The translations under genes and the position numbers were made by a program. Below are positions 9,172-17,060 of a DNA stretch of 64,000 nucleotides, piece after piece. The stretch comes from JAZKDW01 sp040387375. Lineage in GTDB: Bacteria > Pseudomonadota > Gammaproteobacteria > Burkholderiales > Burkholderiaceae_D. The notes under the pieces were generated by a model, which was not told the origin of the DNA, made no database searches, and saw only the letters and a list, made by a program, of their open reading frames with translations. The stretch lies in NCBI GenBank assembly GCA_040387375.1, contig JAZKDW010000018.1:124001-188000 (forward strand), written 5' to 3'. Numbering within the stretch: the first letter of the stretch is position 1; each line of letters starts with the position of its first letter.

Positions 9172-9843
9172 TCAATCATGCTGCTCGAGCACACGCTGCA
9201 CCACGATCTTCAGCAGATACACGCCGAACTCCGGATTCTGATGAATGAGTTCCCATATCTTGTCCTGCGAGATCGACGCAATTTCGACATCGGTATCGCA
9301 GACCGCGCTATCGGTGCGGCGCTGCTCCGGCGTAAAAATTCCCATCTCGCCGACCAGATGTCCCATGTGGACCAGCTTGTTGCGGCCGACAATGCGCACG
9401 TCTCCCTTCAAAATGTAAAAGAGTGCATTCGCAAAATCGTCTTTTTCGAACAGCATGGTCCCCGCCGGCAGCTTGCGCACGGTCATGTACGGAATCAGCA
9501 TGTTTGCCCACAAATTTCCGTACGTCGTGAATTTGACTTTGCCGATCAGTATTTTCATCTGGATCAGCCGCGTTGCATTCAAGGGCAGCAATAGAGAATG
9601 CAGCACCAGTATTGGAATAGCGCCTGCCAGCAGCCCGTACACTATGAAAGCGATGTTGCTCATAATGGCTGCCACCCGCAGCGGGATCATTGTCTTCAGA
9701 TAAAAGGAAGTCAGCACGAGGGCGGCAGCAATCCAGCCGACGATATCGACAAGATACGGAAGCATGGCACCGAAGCCTATTCCATCGACAATCTCGAGAA
9801 GCCGGGCGGAAGTCGCCCAACCAGTAATATCGCTGACATTCAT
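9172..9843 (-). CDS. Membrane protein with cyclic-nucleotide-binding domain
   Basis: 223 residues. Residues ~25-90 contain three hydrophobic helices ('VDIVGWIAAALVLTSFYL', 'VAAIMSNIAFIVYGLLAG', 'IPILVLHSLLLPLNATRLI'). The rest is a Crp-type cyclic-nucleotide-binding beta-roll: 'LPAGTMLFEKDDFANALFYILKGDVRIV...GHLVGEMGIFTPEQRRTDSAVCDTDVEIASI'. There is no DNA-binding helix-turn-helix and no catalytic domain. The ligand position has GEMG followed by 'RRTDSA', close to the canonical RxS/T phosphate-binding cassette. A membrane-tethered sensor is inferred; its partner is not evident from neighbours. Confidence 0.8.
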   Translation of the reverse strand: MNVSDITGWATSARLLEIVDGIGFGAMLPYLVDIVGWIAAALVLTSFYLKTMIPLRVAAIMSNIAFIVYGLLAGAIPILVLHSLLLPLNATRLIQMKILIGKVKFTTYGNLWANMLIPYMTVRKLPAGTMLFEKDDFANALFYILKGDVRIVGRNKLVHMGHLVGEMGIFTPEQRRTDSAVCDTDVEIASISQDKIWELIHQNPEFGVYLLKIVVQRVLEQHD

Positions 9844-10055
9844 GAGTGGCCTTTAACGGGCTGAATTGTGCGCGAGCGAGTCTGGGCGTGTCTTTTCCGA
9901 CTCGGACCATGATCGCCGGCTGTTGAGGCGATTAAAGGAATTGTAGGCCGGGAGAGAAATATTTCTGGCAGGAATGCGATGGAGGTGTTGCGCAGGAACT
10001 ACACAGGACGTGGTGGAATCGCCGGATTACACGTGCCAGCGGTCGATACGGTTAA
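9844..10055. other. Intergenic gap, nothing recognised
   Basis: About 210 bp between two minus-strand genes; holds the leader of the cNMP-binding gene and the tail of the MBL operon. No RNA, repeat or clear terminator was seen. Confidence 0.4.
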
Positions 10056-10964
10056 TTAATCGTGATTGGCCAACTCTTCGCCGTCAACCACCGCCGCTCC
10101 CGCACGCAGCAGCTGAGCAATCGCCCACTGCGCCAATTCGTCCGTCGTCTGATGCAGATAATTCCGGTTCGCCATCACCACCAGGGGAATTGCCGCCAGC
10201 AGCTGCGGCACGGCCGTCAGCGCCATGCGCTGGCGGTCCAGCAACAGGAATTTCAGAAGCACCTTTACCGCATTCTGGGCATTGCGCAGCGGGTCGACGG
10301 CAAGGTAATCGATCCGTGAAAATGCCGTGTCGAGTGCTTTGCCCACATTGGTAAAAGGTGCGCCATGGCCGGGGATGACCAGCCCGATATCGAGCGTCGA
10401 GATCAGCTCCAGCGTTGCCCGCGTTTCCGCAAAACCAGGTTCGCCCGCCAGCTCCGGGAAGATCACGCCAAATCCGTTTTCCCATAATGCATCGGCTGAA
10501 ATCAGGATGCGCTGCTGCCGGTTATACAGGATCAGCGAATGCGGATCGTGGCCGGGCGCACCCAGCACCTGCCACTGCAGGTCGCCCAGTTCGATCACAT
10601 CGCCCGCCGACATCGTGTCGTCGAAGCTGAAACGCGCGCATTGCTGGCCGGTGACGACATAGGTCAGCGCATCTTCATCCCAGGCCCGCACCTTGGCGGC
10701 TTCCGTCGCCGGAATCGTCGTGCGGCAGCCATACCGATTTTGCAGGGCCGCATTGCCGCCGCAGTGATCCGAATGCAAATGGGTATTGAGAAGCCGGTCC
10801 AGCGGCCGGCCTTGCAGTGCATGCTCCACCAGGGCCAGTGTTTGCGGCGCATGGGTCAGGTAACCGCTATCGACCAGCGCCGTCTGATCGCGCCCGGTAA
10901 AAAGGATATTGTTCGAGGACAGCCAGCCGCGCTCGAGTACCTGCATGCTGTCGGGCAGGATCAT
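10056..10964 (-). CDS. Metallo-beta-lactamase-fold hydrolase
   Basis: 302 residues from the ATG at 10964 (MILPDSMQVLERG), whose ATGA overlaps the stop of the upstream gene by 4 bp; longer readings run back through that gene. The zinc motif THLHSDH is at residues 61-67, followed by the second-shell 'GAPGHDPHSL' His, 'ISADALW' (bridging Asp) and 'VIPGHGAPF' (last His). This is the glyoxalase II/MBL hydrolase fold; the substrate is unknown. The C-terminal ~80 residues form a helical domain like those of LACTB2-type proteins. Last gene of a four-gene overlapping operon (12056 to 10056). Confidence 0.88.
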   Translation of the reverse strand: MILPDSMQVLERGWLSSNNILFTGRDQTALVDSGYLTHAPQTLALVEHALQGRPLDRLLNTHLHSDHCGGNAALQNRYGCRTTIPATEAAKVRAWDEDALTYVVTGQQCARFSFDDTMSAGDVIELGDLQWQVLGAPGHDPHSLILYNRQQRILISADALWENGFGVIFPELAGEPGFAETRATLELISTLDIGLVIPGHGAPFTNVGKALDTAFSRIDYLAVDPLRNAQNAVKVLLKFLLLDRQRMALTAVPQLLAAIPLVVMANRNYLHQTTDELAQWAIAQLLRAGAAVVDGEELANHD

Positions 10965-11407
10965 TTCTTGAGCTGGAAGGCGAGAGAGATTTTGGCGAAC
11001 TCCACCAGTAGTTCCCGCGTGCCGCCATTGAAGGTGCTGAATGAATTCCCGGTGCGTACCACCAGCCGCGGCGGGAACAGCCAGCTGGCATACGGTATGC
11101 CGATCATCTTGGCGCTGCGCACATCGCGCCATTCGACATGCCGGTTGTACAGCCAGGTTTGCGTGATGCCATCCTCATCGATCGTCACGGTCGAGCGCAT
11201 GAACCAGTAGAAACTGACGACCAGCATCAGGACCGCGCCCAGCAACAATGCCTTGACGCCGATCCCGTACTCCATCAGCGGAAAGCGCATGCCAACGACG
11301 GTGCCGTACGCTGCCAGACCGACCGTGACGATCGTTGCCAGCACCTGGAAACGCGGGCTGTAGGCCGGGCCGCTGACTGCTTCTTCCGGTTTGTAAAATA
11401 CAATCAT
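10961..11407 (-). CDS. Membrane protein with PH-like domain
   Basis: 148 residues from ATG at 11407, preceded by GGGGAG 6 nt upstream; a longer reading to 11485 lies over the previous gene. Two transmembrane helices (about residues 22-38 and 52-68) are followed by a soluble beta-rich domain ('STVTIDEDGITQTWLYNRHVEWRDV...RLVVRTGNSFSTF') that resembles bacterial PH-like modules. No enzymatic motif. It overlaps its neighbours on both sides by 4 bp, so it is translated as part of the operon. Confidence 0.75.
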   Translation of the reverse strand: MIVFYKPEEAVSGPAYSPRFQVLATIVTVGLAAYGTVVGMRFPLMEYGIGVKALLLGAVLMLVVSFYWFMRSTVTIDEDGITQTWLYNRHVEWRDVRSAKMIGIPYASWLFPPRLVVRTGNSFSTFNGGTRELLVEFAKISLAFQLKK

Positions 11408-11631
11408 GGTTCGCTCCCCGCCGCTTCGCGACGCTTGATTTTTTGCCACACGGCGCGTTTGGTGTCGTCCGATGCCGTGCTCCACTGCATGATTTCATCG
11501 ATGGTGCGGTAACAGCCTTCACACAATCCAGTCTGCGGGTGCATCCTGCAGACGTTGATGCACGGCGTCGGCACATGGCCGCCGTCCGGATCGGGTTCCT
11601 CCGTCGCCGCCATCTGGTTCAGCACATTCAC
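11404..11631 (-). CDS. DUF1289 domain small Cys protein
   Basis: 75 residues from a GTG at 11631, overlapping the previous stop as GTGA, with AAGG 7 nt upstream; an alternative ATG is at 11613. The motif 'PCINVCRMHPQTGLCEGCYRTIDEIMQW' with four cysteines is the DUF1289 signature, thought to bind a metal or an Fe-S cluster. DUF1289 proteins are often found near thioesterases or small metabolic genes; function is unknown. The downstream gene overlaps it by 4 bp. Confidence 0.85.
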   Translation of the reverse strand: MNVLNQMAATEEPDPDGGHVPTPCINVCRMHPQTGLCEGCYRTIDEIMQWSTASDDTKRAVWQKIKRREAAGSEP

Positions 11632-12056
11632 TTTGCAGCCTTCGCTTTCTTTTCCGCCAGCCTGGCGTTGAATTTTTCCGGCAGGATGATGGCCCGCTCA
11701 TGCTCACCTTCGGTAATCTTGTCCAGGCCATCCCATGCCTCGACACGAAACTTTACGCGCCGGCCGTCGACTTCGGTCACTTCACCCTTGATTGTCAATG
11801 TCATGCCGGGCGGTGTGGCCGCCATGTGCGAAAAGCTGACATGGGTGCCAACACTTTGCTCACGCGGCCAGTCGACATACGGCATGATCCCGTTGGTGCA
11901 GGCAAGCTCCATCAGGCCGACCATGTAGCCGGTCGCCAGCACTTCCGGCATGTCCCGGCAAAACGCGGTGTCGTGAAACAGGTTCGGCACCGTGGCGCGT
12001 TCCGGCACTACGCAAGTCCATTCAAAACGGATGCCGGGCCGGAGATCGGGACTCAC
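11628..12056 (-). CDS. Hotdog-fold thioesterase (FlK-like family)
   Basis: 142 residues with the single hotdog fold of the 'thioesterase family protein' group that includes fluoroacetyl-CoA thioesterase FlK. Visible features: 'VLATGYMVGLMELACTNGIMPY' (the central helix with the catalytic-region Glu), 'SVGTHVSFSHMAATPPGMTLTIKGEV' and 'KFRVEAWDGLDKITEGEHERAII'. The likely role is acyl-CoA hydrolysis; the actual acyl chain cannot be read from sequence. First gene of a four-gene operon with 4-bp overlaps, followed by DUF1289, PH-like and MBL proteins. Confidence 0.82.
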   Translation of the reverse strand: MSPDLRPGIRFEWTCVVPERATVPNLFHDTAFCRDMPEVLATGYMVGLMELACTNGIMPYVDWPREQSVGTHVSFSHMAATPPGMTLTIKGEVTEVDGRRVKFRVEAWDGLDKITEGEHERAIILPEKFNARLAEKKAKAAK

Positions 12057-12070
12057 GCTGTTTGCCTTTT

Positions 12071-12286
12071 CTATTTCTGTTTCATCACCAGCAGCAAACC
12101 ACCGGCAACCACCGCCGCCACGCCGGCCCAGATCGGGATGTTGACGGTTTTCTTTTCTTTTACCGAAAATTCAAGCGGGCCCAGTTTGACGTCATGCGTG
12201 TCCTTGGTATAAGTAAAACCGCCATACGCCAGGCCAACCACGCCGGCGACGATGAGTATAATTGCTGTCAGTTTTACCGCGTTCAT
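12071..12286 (-). CDS. Small two-helix membrane protein
   Basis: 71 residues: a transmembrane helix (residues ~5-24), a hydrophilic stretch with 'TKDTHDVKLGPLEFSVKEKKTVNIP', and a second helix ending in basic KQK. This pattern (TM, 'LGPLEFSV.EK..V.IP.W', TM) is shared by a group of short conserved membrane proteins in proteobacteria with no known function. GGGAAAAAA precedes the ATG. It lies between the leu cluster and the thioesterase operon. Confidence 0.75.
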   Translation of the reverse strand: MNAVKLTAIILIVAGVVGLAYGGFTYTKDTHDVKLGPLEFSVKEKKTVNIPIWAGVAAVVAGGLLLVMKQK

Positions 12287-12329
12287 TTTTTTCCCTGTGA
12301 TGTTGTTTTAGCTGCACCAAGATACACTA

Positions 12330-13250
12330 TTAGTTCTCTCGTTTGGCGATCAATGCATTGCCTACCCGGCTGGCGCCCTTGCGGCCCAGATGCCGGGCAA
12401 TAAAATCGCCGGCGTCGACCACCAAATCAAGGTCGATGCCGGTCTCGATTCCCAGCCCCTGCATCATGTACAGCACATCCTCGGTGGCGATGTTGCCGGT
12501 CGCACCTTTTGCGTAGGGACAACCGCCCAGTCCCGCTACCGAGGAATGGAAAGTCGCGATGCCCACTTCGAGACTGGCGTAGATATTTGCCAGCGCCTGG
12601 CCGTAAGTGTCATGAAAATGTCCCGCCAGCTGCGTAATCGGAAACTCTTGCGCGGCGCGCTGCATCACGGCTTGTACCTTGCGCGGCGTGCCTGTGCCGA
12701 TGGTGTCGGCAATGTCGATTTCATCGCAGCCAAGATCGCGCATCATCCGCACGACAGCGGCCACACTTTCGGGCGGCACTTCGCCCTGATATGGGCAGCC
12801 GAATGAACAACTGATGCTGCCGCGCAGCCGCACGCCATTCTGCCTGGCAGCCTGCGCGAAATCACGGTAACGTTCGATCGATTCGGCAATCGAGCAATTG
12901 ATGTTCTTTTGCGCAAACGCTTCCGTTGCGGCACTGAAGATCACGACCTCATCCGCGCGTGCCGCGAGCGCCGCTTCCAGGCCTTTCATGTTGGGCGTCA
13001 ACGCTGAATAGATCACGCCCGGCTTGCGTGTGATGCGCGCCATGACTTCGGTCGAGGTCGCCATTTGCGGCACCCACTTCGGCGACACGAACGAGGCGGC
13101 TTCGATGTTGGCAAAACCTGCCCGTGTCAGGCGGTCGACCAGCTCGATCTTGATGTCGGCCGGGATGGTTTCCTTTTCGTTTTGCAAACCATCGCGCGGT
13201 CCGACTTCGACGATTTTTACGCGCTTCGGCAAGTCATTCAATTGAGCCAT
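12330..13250 (-). CDS. liuE: Hydroxymethylglutaryl-CoA lyase
   Basis: 306 residues starting MAQLNDLPKRVKIVEVGPRDG; AAAGGA lies 7 nt before the ATG at 13250. HMG-CoA lyase cleaves HMG-CoA to acetoacetate and acetyl-CoA, the last dedicated step of leucine breakdown. The metal- and substrate-binding N-strand 'EVGPRDGLQNEK' (residues 15-26), 'HFHDTYGQALAN' (metal His pair) and the signature 'GLGGCPYAKGATGN' with the active-site Cys are all present. It starts 1 bp after the 2-hydroxyacid dehydrogenase gene ends, so the two are co-transcribed. Last gene of the liu cluster. Confidence 0.95.
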   Translation of the reverse strand: MAQLNDLPKRVKIVEVGPRDGLQNEKETIPADIKIELVDRLTRAGFANIEAASFVSPKWVPQMATSTEVMARITRKPGVIYSALTPNMKGLEAALAARADEVVIFSAATEAFAQKNINCSIAESIERYRDFAQAARQNGVRLRGSISCSFGCPYQGEVPPESVAAVVRMMRDLGCDEIDIADTIGTGTPRKVQAVMQRAAQEFPITQLAGHFHDTYGQALANIYASLEVGIATFHSSVAGLGGCPYAKGATGNIATEDVLYMMQGLGIETGIDLDLVVDAGDFIARHLGRKGASRVGNALIAKREN

Positions 13251-13251
13251 G

Positions 13252-14181
13252 TCAATATCCTTTAATGAGGTCGACCACGCCGGCGATTGCTTCACCGCGC
13301 TCCAGTGACCGGATTTTTCCGGCGATCTGCCGGATGCTTTCCGCACGTTCCGTGATGGCGGCCACATGCGGGGTGATGGTAATGCGCGGTTCCTGCCAGA
13401 ACGGGTGCGCGGGCGGCAACGGCTCTTCGCGGAACACGTCGAGGGTAGCTCCCGCAATATGCCCGCCTTGCACCAGCGTCAGCAGATCTTCCTCGACCAG
13501 ATGCGGGCCGCGCGCGATGTTGATCAGGTAGGCGCCTTGCGGCAGTGTTGCCAGCGTCGCCTGGTTCAGTATGCCGACGGTATCGGCCGTCAGCGGCAAC
13601 AGGCACACCAGCACGCGCGAACTGCTCAGAAAGCGCTCCAGGCCGTCCTGGCCCGCGTGGCAAAACACGCCGGGCAAGTCCTTCAGCGTGCTGCTCCACC
13701 CATGCAGCGGGAAACCATGATGGGCCAGCGCCGCTGCAACCTGGCTGCCAAGCACACCGAGGCCGAGGATGCCGATGCTGAAGTCCCGCCTGTCATGCGG
13801 GCGCAACTGGCGCCATTGCCCGGCGCGCGCCTGCCGGTCATACTCATCGAAGCGGCGGAAATAGCGCAGCACCGCATGCGTCACATACTCTGCCATTTGC
13901 ACACCCATGCCGGCGTCGTCGAGCCGCACGATCGGCACGCCTGCCGGCAAGGTATCGCCAAACTGCAGGATGGCGTCGACACCGGCGCCGATATTGAACA
14001 CTGCCTTCAAATCCGCACGTTGTTGCAGCATGGCCTGCGGCGGTTTCCACACCACCGCGTAATCGGCGGCATCGTTGTCGCCTTCCTGCCAGACCCGCAA
14101 TTGCGCTTGCGGAAATTCATCGCGCAACTCGGCCAGCCATGGTTCGGGGTCCTTGCCCAGATAGTGAAACAGAATGCGCAT
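13252..14181 (-). CDS. Glyoxylate/hydroxypyruvate reductase (GhrA type)
   Basis: 309 residues from ATG at 14181 (MRILFHYLGKDPEPW), with AAGAAA about 7 nt upstream. A D-isomer-specific 2-hydroxyacid dehydrogenase: NAD(P)-binding 'GILGLGVLGSQVA' near the middle, 'INIARGPHLVEEDLL' with the substrate Arg, a Glu in 'FREEPLPPAHPFW', and the catalytic His in 'ITPHVAAIT'. The overall layout and 'EPLPPAHPFW' match GhrA, which reduces glyoxylate and hydroxypyruvate. Its place between mccA and HMG-CoA lyase suggests control with the liu genes, perhaps to handle glyoxylate; that link is inference. Confidence 0.88.
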   Translation of the reverse strand: MRILFHYLGKDPEPWLAELRDEFPQAQLRVWQEGDNDAADYAVVWKPPQAMLQQRADLKAVFNIGAGVDAILQFGDTLPAGVPIVRLDDAGMGVQMAEYVTHAVLRYFRRFDEYDRQARAGQWRQLRPHDRRDFSIGILGLGVLGSQVAAALAHHGFPLHGWSSTLKDLPGVFCHAGQDGLERFLSSSRVLVCLLPLTADTVGILNQATLATLPQGAYLINIARGPHLVEEDLLTLVQGGHIAGATLDVFREEPLPPAHPFWQEPRITITPHVAAITERAESIRQIAGKIRSLERGEAIAGVVDLIKGY

Positions 14182-14203
14182 GATGATTTCTTTTTCTTGA
14201 TCG

Positions 14204-16204
14204 TCAGTCCACTTTGAACGACAGCAATTGTGCACCTTCCGTGACCTGATCGCCAACTGCATACAGGATTTCTTCGACCACACCGGCGTTTGGCGCGGTG
14301 ATCGTGTGTTCCATCTTCATCGCTTCCATGATCAAAAGCGGCACGCCTTTTTCGACCGTGTCGCCCTGGTTGACCAGCACCGCAACGATCTTGCCCGGCA
14401 TGGGTGCGGTCAGCCGGCCGCCTTCGGCTTCGGCTTCGCCCGCGTGGGCCATCGGATCGGCATAGGTCAGCAGGTAATGGCGGCCTCCCGTGAATACATG
14501 GAACACTTCCCCGTCCCGCACCACGGCGCCGCGCACGGTGTCATCACCGAGCTTGATCGTCAGCAGGTCCGCATCGTTTGCGGACACGGTCATCAAGGCC
14601 GAGGCCGCGCCATGCCGGACGACCCAGCCGCCACGCTGGTATTGCGCAGTCAATGCATGGGTTTGTTCTTCATCGGCGAATTGCAGTTGCCGCTGCAGCG
14701 CGCCATTCAAACGCCAGCCGCTGGCGTTGGCCCAGGGGTCTTTGGCCGACCGGTCATCTTCCGACACCAGCAGGGACGCCGCCGCCAGCGCCAGGATCCG
14801 GATCGATACCGGCTGCATTGCAGGGAACAACTGATCCTGGTTGCGCTCGATCAGGCCGGTGTCGAGATCGGCGCCGGCAAACGGCGTGCTTTCGATCAGG
14901 CGCTTGAGGAAGGCGACGTTGGTCGCCAGCCCGACCACCTGGTATTCGGACAGGGCTTGCGACATGCGCGCCAGCGCTTCGTTGCGGTCCTTGCCCCAGA
15001 CAATCAGCTTGGCGATCATCGGGTCATAGAATGGCGAGATGGCGTCACCTTCGCGCACACCGGAATCGATGCGCACCGTGGCGGCCAGCGACGGTGGCGG
15101 CGTCAGGAAGTTGATCGCCTGCGGCGTACGCACATGCATCAGGGTGCCGATCGATGGCAGGAATCCCTTTTCCGGATTTTCCGCATAAATCCTGGCCTCG
15201 ATCGAATGACCGTTGATCGACAGTTCCTGCTGTGTCTTCGGCATGGGTTCGCCGGACGCGACCCGCAACTGCCATTCGACCAGGTCGGTGCCGGTAATCA
15301 TTTCCGTCACCGGATGTTCGACCTGCAGCCGTGTGTTCATCTCCATGAAGTAGAACGAGCCATCCTGGTTGGCGATGAATTCGACGGTGCCGGCGCCGAC
15401 ATAACCGACCGCCTTCGCCGCCGCGACCGCGGCGTCGCCCATCGCTTGCCGGCGCGCGTCGGTCATGCCCGGCGCCGGCGCTTCTTCCAGCACTTTCTGG
15501 TGACGGCGCTGCACGGAACAATCACGTTCGAACAGATAAACACACTCGCCGCGCATGTCGGCAAACACCTGGATTTCAATATGCCTTGGACGCGTCAGGT
15601 ATTTCTCGACCAGCACCTTGTCGTCGCCGAAGCTGTTGATCGCTTCGCGCTTGCAGGATGCCAGCGCGGCCTTGAAGTCGGCGCTGCGCTCGACGATGCG
15701 CATGCCCTTGCCGCCGCCACCGGCACTGGCTTTCAGCAGCACCGGATAACCGATGCGGTCGGCTTGCTCCTGCAGGAAATCCGCATTCTGGTTGTCGCCG
15801 TGGTAACCGGGCACCAGCGGCACGTCGGCCTTTTCCATCAGCGCCTTGGCCGCCGACTTCGATCCCATGGCACGAATTGCCGATGCCGGCGGGCCGATGA
15901 AAACCAGTCCCGCGGCAGCGCAGGCATTGGCAAAACCTTCGTTCTCCGACAGGAAGCCGTAGCCCGGATGAATCGCCTGGGCGCCGGTTGCCAGCGCGAC
16001 TTCAATGATCTTGTCGGCACGCAGGTAACTTTCCTTGGCCGGCGCCGGCCCGATCAGCACCGCTTCGTCACAGACCGCAACGTGTTTGGCATTGGCATCC
16101 GCTTCCGAATAGACCGCAACGGTTTTAATGCCCATGCGGCGCGCGGTGGCGGCGACGCGGCAGGCGATTTCACCGCGGTTGGCGATCAGGATTTTTGTGA
16201 ACAT
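14204..16204 (-). CDS. liuD: 3-Methylcrotonyl-CoA carboxylase, biotin-carrying alpha subunit
   Basis: 666 residues, the usual length. Biotin carboxylase N-domain ('MFTKILIANRGEIACRV'), ATP-grasp with the glycine loop 'AGGGGKGM' (residues 161-168), carboxylase C-domain, and a C-terminal biotinyl domain with EAMKMEHT, biotin-accepting Lys at 630. With the beta subunit it carboxylates 3-methylcrotonyl-CoA to 3-methylglutaconyl-CoA. Sequence alone does not separate it from propionyl- or geranyl-CoA carboxylase alpha, but linkage to isovaleryl-CoA dehydrogenase, the hydratase and HMG-CoA lyase fixes the role. It lies 34 bp after the hydratase gene. Confidence 0.93.
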   Translation of the reverse strand: MFTKILIANRGEIACRVAATARRMGIKTVAVYSEADANAKHVAVCDEAVLIGPAPAKESYLRADKIIEVALATGAQAIHPGYGFLSENEGFANACAAAGLVFIGPPASAIRAMGSKSAAKALMEKADVPLVPGYHGDNQNADFLQEQADRIGYPVLLKASAGGGGKGMRIVERSADFKAALASCKREAINSFGDDKVLVEKYLTRPRHIEIQVFADMRGECVYLFERDCSVQRRHQKVLEEAPAPGMTDARRQAMGDAAVAAAKAVGYVGAGTVEFIANQDGSFYFMEMNTRLQVEHPVTEMITGTDLVEWQLRVASGEPMPKTQQELSINGHSIEARIYAENPEKGFLPSIGTLMHVRTPQAINFLTPPPSLAATVRIDSGVREGDAISPFYDPMIAKLIVWGKDRNEALARMSQALSEYQVVGLATNVAFLKRLIESTPFAGADLDTGLIERNQDQLFPAMQPVSIRILALAAASLLVSEDDRSAKDPWANASGWRLNGALQRQLQFADEEQTHALTAQYQRGGWVVRHGAASALMTVSANDADLLTIKLGDDTVRGAVVRDGEVFHVFTGGRHYLLTYADPMAHAGEAEAEGGRLTAPMPGKIVAVLVNQGDTVEKGVPLLIMEAMKMEHTITAPNAGVVEEILYAVGDQVTEGAQLLSFKVD

Positions 16205-16238
16205 GGTATTCCTTCAAAAGTGGAGCAGGATTTCTGTT

Positions 16239-17045
16239 TTAATGCGATTTGCCGCAAAGGTTTTCCAGCCAGTTCGGCTTGCGTTTTTCCAGGAACGATT
16301 GCACACCTTCGCGTCCTTCGGCCGACGCCCGGATTTCGGCAATGCCGGTGACCGTGGCGGCGACCAGCTCGTCGCTCAGCGCCACTCCGGCGACCTCACG
16401 CACCAGGCGCTTGGCTTGTCCGACCGCGTTCGGGCTGGCTGCGGCCAGGGCACTGACGATGCCGTCGACGCTCGCATCGAGGGTGTCGGCTGTTGCCACT
16501 TCGTGCACAAATCCGATCCGCTGCGCCTGGTGCGCGGAGAAACGTTCGGCCGTCAGGAAATAACGCCGCGCCGCATTCTCGCCCATCGCCTTGATCACGT
16601 AAGGCGAGATGGTCGCCGGTATCAAGCCGAGCTTGACCTCGGACAGGCAGAAATGCGCGCTATCGACGCTGACCGCGATGTCGCAGGCAGCCACCAGTCC
16701 CATGCCGCCGGCATAACAGTCGCCCTGCACTTTGGCCACCACCGGTTTTGGGCACAGGTAAATGGTGCGCAGCATCTCGGCCAGCTGCGTCGCATCGGCC
16801 ATGTTTTCCGCATGCGTGTAGCCGGCCATTTTTTTCATCCAGTTGAGGTCGGCGCCGGCGCAGAACGACGCACCGCGCGCGGCCAGCACGATCGCGCGCA
16901 GCTTGCCGTCGGCGCCCAGGGTGCGGAATACCTCGGTGATTTCGGCGATCGTGGTTTCATTAAACGCATTGCGTACATCGGGGCGATTGAGGATGACGGT
17001 CGCGGTGCGCTCGCCGTATTCCACTTCGAGTGTCTGATAGCTCAC
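16239..17045 (-). CDS. liuC: Methylglutaconyl-CoA hydratase (crotonase family)
   Basis: 268 residues of the enoyl-CoA hydratase/isomerase superfamily. Oxyanion-hole motifs are 'FCAGADLNWM' (61-70) and 'GDCYAGGMGLVAACD' (108-122); 'SEVKLGLIPATISPYV' follows (135-150). The 'GADLNWMKKMAGY' variant is typical of the liuC/3-methylglutaconyl-CoA hydratase branch, which hydrates methylglutaconyl-CoA to HMG-CoA. It lies between the two carboxylase subunits (15 bp after liuB, 34 bp before liuD), as in other liu operons. Confidence 0.92.
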   Translation of the reverse strand: MSYQTLEVEYGERTATVILNRPDVRNAFNETTIAEITEVFRTLGADGKLRAIVLAARGASFCAGADLNWMKKMAGYTHAENMADATQLAEMLRTIYLCPKPVVAKVQGDCYAGGMGLVAACDIAVSVDSAHFCLSEVKLGLIPATISPYVIKAMGENAARRYFLTAERFSAHQAQRIGFVHEVATADTLDASVDGIVSALAAASPNAVGQAKRLVREVAGVALSDELVAATVTGIAEIRASAEGREGVQSFLEKRKPNWLENLCGKSH

Positions 17046-17060
17046 TGTCGGTTCTCCCGC

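Noticed and set aside
14228..16351. 707-codon opening on the plus strand
   Set aside because: Opposite-strand shadow of liuD with typical Arg/His-rich composition; the biotin carboxylase reading is unambiguous.
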